Source of the DNA: Ctena decussata
Lineage: Eukaryota; Mollusca; Bivalvia; Lucinida; Lucinidae
NCBI GenBank assembly: GCA_963989385.1
Contig: OZ022509.1
Location: 56,277,431 to 56,341,430, forward strand
Length of the DNA stretch: 64,000 nucleotides
Direction: 5' to 3'
The stretch's first letter is position 1. Each line of letters opens with the position of its first letter. Positions 56,970 through 64,000 of the stretch are shown piece after piece. The notes below the pieces were generated by a model. It was not told where the DNA came from. It did no database searches and was given only the letters and a program-made list of their open reading frames with translations. The translations under genes were made by a program, and so were the position numbers.

Positions 56970-57168
56970 TTTGGCGATGGTGCTGTGAACAACTTCCAGT
57001 GCCGGGCCCACTGATTTGGAACGTTGTAGGGCAAGGGCCTGCTGTGCTTGCGGTAGGTGCGGATAGGCCTTGTTTGGACATTTCATTTCTCCCTCTCTGG
57101 GAGACGGTCCAATATAGACTGAAATATCGTCTCAAAGGGCCGTTAAACCCAAAACAATCAATCAACCA
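56970..57168 (+). mobile_element. S3 repeat copy
   Basis: Order of words as in other S3 copies, ending GGGCCGTTAAACCCAAAACA and (ATCA)n. The CGTCCTAC word is reduced here. Confidence 0.65.
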
Positions 57169-57837
57169 AAGTTTTCCCTGATACCCAGTCTTATCTGGAT
57201 TTCTGATTAGATGGTGCCATTCATCAATTTATGCCTGGTGTCACATAAAACAGACTTAGGCAAGAGGTGGAGATGCGGAGCGGATGCCCTAAATGCAGCG
57301 TCTGATCAGGGCCTTCACTCTTTGTCTTTAAGGTATAGCGATTAATGTGAAAACAATATCAAAATGAAGTGATTGCTTCTTAAAAGAGAAATTGATTTGT
57401 CCAATTTATGAAGATGGAGGGTAAGCGTTAATCAGTGACAATGGCATCGGCAGTTCTTGAAATGCTGCAATCGCAACAGTGCGTGACAATGGCATCGGCA
57501 GTTCTAGAAATGCTGCAATCGCAACAGTGCGTCAATCTGTTAGTGCATTCCTGATACTTTTAATGACAAACTTTTCAAAAATGCTATCCTCCAGATTTTA
57601 AATTTTATCTCAGTGCACTGTGAAAATCAATGGAACATCACAAAAAAATGCTGACTGCTAAGCTGCCACCAATTTCGGTGTAAGTTATCTGCATTGTATG
57701 CTCGGTAACTTTTCAGAATTCCTGGCAATTAATCCAGAAATTATTGTGTAAATAAGCACCAGACGACTGAATGAAAGTTTACGTCAACGTGGTACTGAGG
57801 AACGTTTACGTCAACGTGGTACTGATCTTTATCACAA
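57169..57837 (+). repeat. 48-bp tandem pair in unassigned sequence
   Basis: The unit with core ATGGCATCGGCAGTTCT is repeated twice at 57437-57532. In frame from ATG at 57441 it encodes two 15-16-residue repeats (MASAVLEMLQSQQC). Nothing else is recognised in this stretch. Confidence 0.5.
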
Positions 57838-58206
57838 GGGTAAATGTAACACCATTTTTATGATAAAGGGTAAATGTAACACCATTTTTATGAAGGGTGA
57901 TCTTTATCACAATGGTAAATGTAACACCATTTTTATGATGGGAAAGTTTCTGTTGAAAGGTGGAAGTAATATTTTCTTCATTAAAACGGTATAGCATTAC
58001 ACCAATAATTAAAGCTGGCTACACTTTTCACACTATATATTGTAATTATTTATTGCTGTTTTAATGTAACACCATTTTTATGAAGGGAAAGTTTCTGTTA
58101 AAGGTGGGAGTAATAATTTCTTCATTAAAACGGTATAACATTACACCAATAATTAAAGCTGGCTACACTTTTTACACTATATATTGTAATTATTTATTGC
58201 TGTTTT
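57838..58206 (+). repeat. Short tandem repeats and a ~142-bp duplication
   Basis: GGTAAATGTAACACCATTTT recurs three times at 57838-57935. A unit of about 142 bp ending in TGTAATTATTTATTGCTGTT is present twice (about 57918-58063 and 58064-58206) with a few differences. Confidence 0.65.
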
Positions 58207-59185
58207 TGTCTCGCCTGCGAAGCAGAGGCGAGACATAGGTATTGCTTTTCCGGTGTCGTCGGCGTATACTTTTGTCGAGTTTTTGCTTTTAGGTCATTTT
58301 ATCAGAAACTATAAGGATTAGAGCCATGAAACTTGGTCCATGCATACATCTGGGAGAGTAGATCTCAAAGCCATCATCAATATTGAGTCTTGACCTACAT
58401 TTTACGGTTGACTGACTTTGCAAGTTTTTGTCAAGTTTCCACGTTTAGGTTATTTTCTCAGAAACTATAAGGGCTAGAGCCATGAAACTTGATTCATGGG
58501 TACGTCTGCAAGAGTAAATCTCAAAGCCATCATCAATATTGAGTCTTGACCTACATTTTAAGGTTGACTGACTTTGCAAGTTTTTGTCAAGTTTTTGCGT
58601 TTAGGTCATTTTCTCAGAAACTATTAGGCCTAGAGCCATGAAACTTGGTTCATGCATACATCTGGAAGAGTAGATCTCAAAGTCATCATCAATATTGAGT
58701 CTTGACCTACATTTTACGGTTGACTGACTTTGCAAGTTTTTGTCAAGTTTCCACGTTTAGGTTATTTTCCCAGAAACTATAAGGGCTAGAGCCATGAAAC
58801 TTGGTTCATGGGTACGTCTGCAAGAGTAAATCTCAAAGCCATCATCAATATTGAGTCTTGACCTACATTTTACGGTTGACTGACTTTGCAATTTTTTGTC
58901 GGGTTAAGGTGTGTTTCTCAGAAACTATTAGGCCTAGAGCCATGAAACTTGGGCCATGCATTCATCTAGAAGAGAAGAGCTGAAAGTCATCGTTAATATT
59001 GAGTCTTGACCTACATTTTATGGTTGACTGACTTTGCAATTTTTTGTTAAGTTTTCACGTTTAGGTCTGTTTCTCCGAAACTATATGCCAAGAAACTTGG
59101 TTCATGCATACATCTTTGCTGATTGAACTCTGTTTTTGTGACAAAGCGCTAGCAGGCGAGACATCGCATTTCGCGGAATTCTTGT
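58207..59185 (+). mobile_element. Pearl-like element H9
   Basis: Starts with a hairpin TCTCGCCTGCGAAGCAGAGG/CGAGA. Five tandem units of about 158 bp carry GAGCCATGAAACTTGG, CATCAATATTGAGTCTTGAC and GACTGACTTTGCAA. The end contains GCAGGCGAGACATCGC, an inverted echo of the start. No ACGG run. Confidence 0.65.
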
Positions 59186-59711
59186 ATTTGTTAAAAGAGG
59201 CTTTGCTCCCCTTTCTGAAGGGTACCTTTGATATCCTTTTTAAAGGGCATTATATAATTACCATTATTGAATGAAAACGTTACCAGTTTTGAAGGGTAAT
59301 GTTAAAGCTGATGTAAGAAGTTGTATTTTCCACTAGATATTGCTTAAATTCTTTTTTAAACTGAAATGATGTTTATACTGAAATAGAGTTTACCTCCTCA
59401 TTTTTATTTAATTTAGCATGATATTCATTATGTATGAAACAAACCTACCATCAGTATTATTTTTGAATGATATTTAAGCCGTTTTAAGCTATGTTTCATG
59501 AAAGAGGAATAAAATAACATATGTCCATGTAAAGTATCTCCTACGACTAGATTTGGCACACCAGTATAACCAGGGTTATCAAAAAGAATTGAAATAGAAG
59601 GCTCAAATAAAGAAGTAGGGCCGAAGGTTCGAAACGAGTGCCGAAGGCACGAGGGGGGACGGAGAGGGAAGTTTCTCCCCTCTCATTGGGGTGGGGGCTC
59701 CCCCGGGAAAC
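59186..59711. other. Unassigned, with a GC-rich hairpin-prone segment
   Basis: At 59620-59705 the sequence is GC-rich with small palindromes (GTGCCGAAGGCAC) and G/C runs, against AT-rich surroundings. No gene. Confidence 0.4.
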
Positions 59712-59904
59712 TTTGAAAATCTAGAATATATCAGGAGCAATCTCAGGCCCTTTTTGAACAAAATTGACAGTAAAACTTGCACCAAAATTTGACATTTTTA
59801 CTGATATTTTTTATAAGTAAAATGCCAAAATTTGGTGCCAGTTTCACTGTTTATTTTGTTTAAAAAATGGCCTCAGATTGCTCGATACATTCAAGATTTT
59901 CAAA
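59712..59904. repeat. Long foldback repeat
   Basis: About 90-bp arms pair imperfectly: TTTGAAAATCTAGAATATAT on the left and the reverse of ...CATTCAAGATTTTCAAA on the right, with GCAATCT(C/G)AGGCC and GCACCAAA(A/T)TTT in both arms, around a short AT-rich loop near 59808. MITE-like; no target duplication seen. Confidence 0.65.
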
Positions 59905-60070
59905 ATTTTAAGGCCTCTGTTTTTTGCAGAAGAGAGGCTGGAGAAGGAAAACAAAGTTTCTAAAAAAGTTGAAGAAATTGCTTTGTAATTTAGTCATTTA
60001 GTAATTCATTAAATGGTATTAAACTAAATTATTTCTTTTTCAATTCATCCATTAATTGGTAATCTAAGAA

Positions 60071-60295
60071 CTCTCCTTCAAGGTCAACTGCTTGTAAGAT
60101 TAAGATTTAGCAATTAATTTGGATTTGTTTACTTCATTTCAGATTTTTTTTGCGAATTATGCATTTATATAAATCTTTCTACATTTTTTCTTATATAAAT
60201 GCAGATCCTAGAATTTGTGAAAAATCTGAAGAACTAAACAATTGCTAAATCTTAATCTTACAAGACAAACCCGAGCAGTTCACCTTTAAGGAGAG
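60071..60295. repeat. Palindromic MITE-like foldback
   Basis: Arms begin CTCTCCTT(C/A)AAGGT(C/G)AACTGC. They share TTGTAAGATTAAGATTTAGC exactly and have inner pairing of GCATTTATATAA with TTATATAAATGC. The right arm has an 11-bp extra segment. It lies 70 bp beyond the stop of the hAT-type gene. Confidence 0.7.
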
Positions 60296-60366
60296 GTCTC
60301 TGATTAACAATTTAAATCAGGAGTCCACCTATTGCTGCTGCAAATCAACTGGACATTTCTGTAGCA

Positions 60367-63011
60367 CTAGTCCTCAAAATCACTTTCAAAGGCTGAGTCA
60401 TATGAATCTGACTCATCTTCAAGACCAACTGCGCATGCCATTGCCTGAAGTTGAACAGCCTGATTGTTAGAATTTTCAACAGGTACATCAGAACTAGACG
60501 CTAGGTTTTCGACAGACACATCTTCAGAATCAGAAGTTGGGTTGTCAATATATACTACTTTCTCATTGCAGGCACTCAGAGAAGTAGCAGAAGAAGCTTC
60601 CAAGAAAACAGATTCTCGCTTTCGTTTAAGCTTATTTCGTTTCTTCACTGACAGCCAATTGCTAATAGCTTCTATAATGAGACCCTTGGCCTCTTCATTA
60701 GCAGTAAGAACCTGACTGTCTTCCCTAACCTTAACCATTTCTAACATTTCTGGCCCATTTACTGATACTTGCATCAAAGGATTCAACATTACATTGCTAA
60801 GCCTATTGCGACATTTTGTTTTTGTCAGTTTTATCACACTCCCTCCCCTCTCAGGTCAGGCATTACTAAAGGGAAGGGAAAGTCCAACTTCAACAACAAA
60901 AAGGAGCTCTTCAAAAAGCACTGGGTTGAAAAGCACTGGGTTGAATATACCCTCATTTTTCATGATGTGTTTCATGAAAAATGTACTGCTATGGCAGTAA
61001 GCCTTTTCCTTTTTGAGGAGTTTCTTTTTGTTGCTTGCTACATAGAATTTTGACTGAGACCATTGCAACATCAATTTATTCCCTATATAAGTATTGCCTG
61101 GCCAAAAATGCTCTGCCAAAACCTTAATTTCCTCTGCACCATATTCCTTGAGTTGATTATCATTCTCAGGAGGAATACTGAAAGGATCAAACACACCATA
61201 TGCCTCAATAATCTCAGGCACACTGCCTAACCTGTCATTGATATTCGATATCAATGTATTAGTGTATTTACTAAGTAAATTCTCCAACTGTTGTGGGTCA
61301 TCCTTCTTAAGGCGAAGCTCATCATATATGTTCGTAAATGAGTCAATATTACTCCGCAGGTCCTGGAGAGGTTTTTGACTTGCCTCCACTTCCTCTAATG
61401 CTTCTATGGCACAATGTGCTGCAGGTTTTACCATGGAGAAATGGAAATAGTCTGCTTGGAACTGCTTTGACAGGATTGTTAGAATGGGCAAAACGCATCT
61501 TAAAATGTACGGCACACCCAGAAACTTGACTGCCTTCATTTTAACAAGTAATCCCAGAGCTGTTGCATCATCCAGATGCTGGAGTGTCAACACAATTGCC
61601 TCATAATCTCGAAGGGCAGCAGTGACAGAGCTGTCAAAGCTTAACCACCTTGTCTGGCAAGCCTTTTTCAGCCTTCTTGAGAGTATTTTAATTGTTTTAT
61701 CTTGCTTTGAGAGCAAGCTGAGTTTTCAAGAAGCAAGCCAGTCTCTTAGGAGAGTTCTGGATGTAGTGCCATAACTGCCTTAAAACATCTTCAGCTTGTT
61801 TTATTGGTTTGAGATCTTGACATGTATCAGTGCAGGCCAGAGCCCGGCGATGGCATACACAGTGAATATTTACAAGTTTATCATTGACATTTCTTAACTG
61901 AGCTGCAACTCCATTGCTTTTACCCACCATAACGCTCGCTCCGTCTGTAGAAAGACCCATTAATTTCTTTATGTCTAATTTACATTCCAAAAGCTGAGCC
62001 ATAACAAGTTCAGTAATAGCCTCAGAGTTACAACTTTCAAAATGTTCTAACACATTTTGAGCAGACAAAAACTCTGTTGTCACGCTTAGACTATCCCTAT
62101 CCAAAAACTGAATAAAGGTTACAAGTTGAGATGCAACAGAGATATCTGTTACCTCATTAATCATAATGCCAAAAGACCTTGCATTCCGTGCCTTTCTTAT
62201 TATTGACTCTTTCACAGTATAACCCACAGTTTGATAAATTTCTTGGATCGACCCCTCAGACCTGTGTTCAAAGTGCCTCAGTTCCTCAACCCCAATTACT
62301 TTTTCCATGAAATTGAGTAGGGGAATTAACTTTCTATTTGCAATGTATTCTTTCATCAAAAAGTAAACACTGGAAAAGGATTTTATCAGTACACTTTTCT
62401 TTACACTTTTCTTCTCCAAATAAATTTTATGAAACAGTGAATTACTTTAAAGTAGATCAGCTTCCAGTGTTGTTATATGTGCATCTGACTCTACATGAGA
62501 CTTTAATGCTTCATCCGTAGATGGATGTTGAACAAACACCTGACTTTTATTCTGACTGTTTTTTGCATTTAATTTCTTGCAAATTAAACAATAAAACCTT
62601 TCTTCTTCCACATAACATAATGACCAGTATTTCTTCTTTAACAACCATCCATCCTTAAATTTATCAGGGCGCTTAGATGTCTTTTTCTTTTCCTCCTCCA
62701 GCTGTGCAAGTCTTGTTTTCTCAGCTGAACTGACGTTATCATATACAGCGCCACAAAGAAAATAGTTATGACATTTCTTTTCAGGTCACATTGACTTTGC
62801 AGCGTCTTTCACATCATCTGCTGACCACAAACACTCTGAAAAAATATTTGAACAATACATCACAACTGGCCCTAAGGTGAAAAACTATTTTCATGAGCAT
62901 GAAATTTTTAAGTGTTTGACAATTAATATCAAAATAACCAAAATTATCGGATATTCATGGGTAAATCTTTAAAGCTGGTCATTTGTACTTACGTTGAAAA
63001 GTAGGCGGCAT
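60367..63011 (-). pseudogene. hAT-type transposase gene, two exons, broken
   Basis: Exon 1 (63011-62993) encodes MPPTFQ and ends at a GTAAGT donor. Exon 2 starts at 62835 after TATTTTTTCAG, and the phases fit. A TTF/BED-like finger region (CLICKKLN, HPSTDEALKSHV..H) is at 62450-62640. The catalytic region has [17 protein letters not shown] and [19 protein letters not shown] (first and second Asp blocks), [10 protein letters not shown], and a C-terminal SLPFSNA...[18 protein letters not shown] dimerisation block. A Ser/Glu/Asp-rich tail follows. Lesions: TGA at 62787-62789, TAA at 62447-62449, a frameshift near 61710, TGA at 60853-60855. Most of the protein is otherwise readable. Termini of the element were not identified. 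Confidence 0.75.
62836..62992 (-). other. Predicted intron of the hAT-type gene
   Basis: 157 nt, GTAAGT at 62992-62987 and TATTTTTTCAG ending at 62836. Joining keeps the frame (one base from exon 1 plus AG gives Gln). Confidence 0.6.
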
Positions 63012-63087
63012 CTTAAAATTTATGAGCAGGATAAATCTTATACTGAGCTGGAGACTAAAAAAAAGACAAGAAATGTTACAGTGTGTA

Positions 63088-63303
63088 ACAAACGCCCCTG
63101 AAGGCCCCTTGGCCTTGACCTTGGGCGCAGGGACCTAAGTCTTGCGCGCGACACACCTTCTCATTATGCTTTATCTTTCTGTGAAGTTTCATCAGATTTG
63201 CTTCAGTAGTTTTAAAGTTACCGCTGAGACACGATTTGTTACGGCCAGACGGACGGACGGTGCGATTTTAATATGCCCTCCGAAGTTCCTTCGGGCATAA
63301 AAA
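63088..63303 (+). mobile_element. Short pearl-like element H10
   Basis: One internal unit only, starting near the palindrome AAGGCCCCTTGGCCTT and ending GACGGACGGACGG plus hairpin TATGCCCTCCGAAG/CTTCGGGCATA. Confidence 0.6.
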
Positions 63304-63824
63304 GGTTTATAACCTCAGAATGTGATGGAAGGATGACAGACAGACTCAAATCCATTTTGGCTACGACATTGGAATAAAACCGAAAACCTGACAAAATGAT
63401 CATGTAAAATCGCCTTTCCTACCATTGTTTTTAAATCGGTGTCGAATTCTTCCGAGCCTTGAGTGGGCTTGGGCTGTTTCTCATCTTCAGTGTCCTGTCG
63501 AGACTGGAGTGGGCTGCGTCTCATCTCTGTCAGGTAGTGGTTTTAGTATGGTTGTAGGGTCTGATACTGAAATTTATGACCATAATTATTTAACAAAATG
63601 CTTGTGCTTAAAAACTGATACTGCCGAATGTTGATGCTTTATATCCGCAGTGGACAGCTGAGGTCATGTCAGTATATCACACAGTTCCTTGCCCTCTCAG
63701 AGGCAGATTACCAGTGCATATTGTTTACCCCTTATCTGACAATCAGAAGCAGTAGAAGGGCCTGCCCCGGATCTAGGGGGTGGGCTTTGGGGCTTCAGTC
63801 CCGCCACTTGGGCCTGGTTAGATT
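63304..63824. other. Unassigned sequence
   Basis: No recognised gene or repeat. A GTGGGCT(T/G) word with CTCATCT and TCAG neighbours is repeated near 63463 and 63506, probably a small local duplication. Confidence 0.35.
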
Positions 63825-63897
63825 AAATATATGTTGTGACATCTCATTAGAATCGCCTTGGGGTGGCGATTCTAATGAGATATCTCAACATATATTT
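63825..63897. repeat. 33-bp-arm hairpin
   Basis: AAATATATGTTG..(8 nt)..CATTAGAATCGCC pairs with its inverse across the loop TTGGGGT, with three mismatches by eye. Confidence 0.75.
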
Positions 63898-64000
63898 CAA
63901 AGCAAAAAGAACTTTATCGAAACTTCTAATCAAACTGGTCCCTAATCATGTCATATATTTTCAAGCCCCACTCCCCCCACGACTGAAATTGGTTTTAGGT

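Overview
The window looks like nuclear DNA of a bivalve mollusc, judged from its repeats rather than from any host gene. It holds many non-autonomous elements with a palindromic start, degenerate internal tandem repeats of about 130-430 bp, an ACGG-type microsatellite and a terminal hairpin. This is the architecture described for bivalve pearl/Helentron-type elements (family knowledge from memory, not searched). I found no convincing intact host gene. Almost everything is transposable-element sequence, and most coding remnants lie on the minus strand.

Left part (1-15.6 kb): a reversed pearl-like element, an interleaved duplication carrying an unknown ORF, a broken Merlin-type transposase (5.07-6.13 kb), one pearl-like element inserted into another (6.7-10.1 kb), and two tRNA-derived SINEs, one of them full length between 13-bp target duplications.

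Centre (15.9-36.5 kb): a nest of retroelements. Element B is a decayed Ty3/gypsy-type element on the minus strand, from gag at 35.8 kb to an integrase remnant at 16 kb. It is split by element A, a Ty3/gypsy-type element of about 12.8 kb with 1.6-kb LTRs that differ by under 1 percent. Element A carries broken gag-pol plus an intact third ORF, with two zinc fingers and a charged C-terminus, in the place where envelope genes usually sit. Its 3' LTR is split by a 5'-truncated Penelope-like element with a long open reverse transcriptase. Element B also contains a truncated LINE and a SINE with a second, inverted SINE inside it.

Right part (36.5-64 kb): two decayed DDE-like transposases of families I cannot name, more pearl-like elements, and a second nest. 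There a pearl-like element at 45.96-53.23 kb is interrupted by a 4,742-bp element with inverted termini and a 5-bp target duplication. That element contains a LINE reverse transcriptase remnant and a small MITE. A second terminal-inverted-repeat element of about 794 bp interrupts the same pearl-like element. A BEL/Pao fragment, a 276-bp Penelope-like fragment, several SINEs, long foldback repeats and a hAT-type transposase pseudogene with a likely 19-nt first coding exon complete the window.

The genes do not form a pathway. The layout records repeated insertion of elements into older elements. Several insertions are dated or bounded exactly because a second, uninterrupted copy of the target is also present in the window. 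Similarities were judged by eye.
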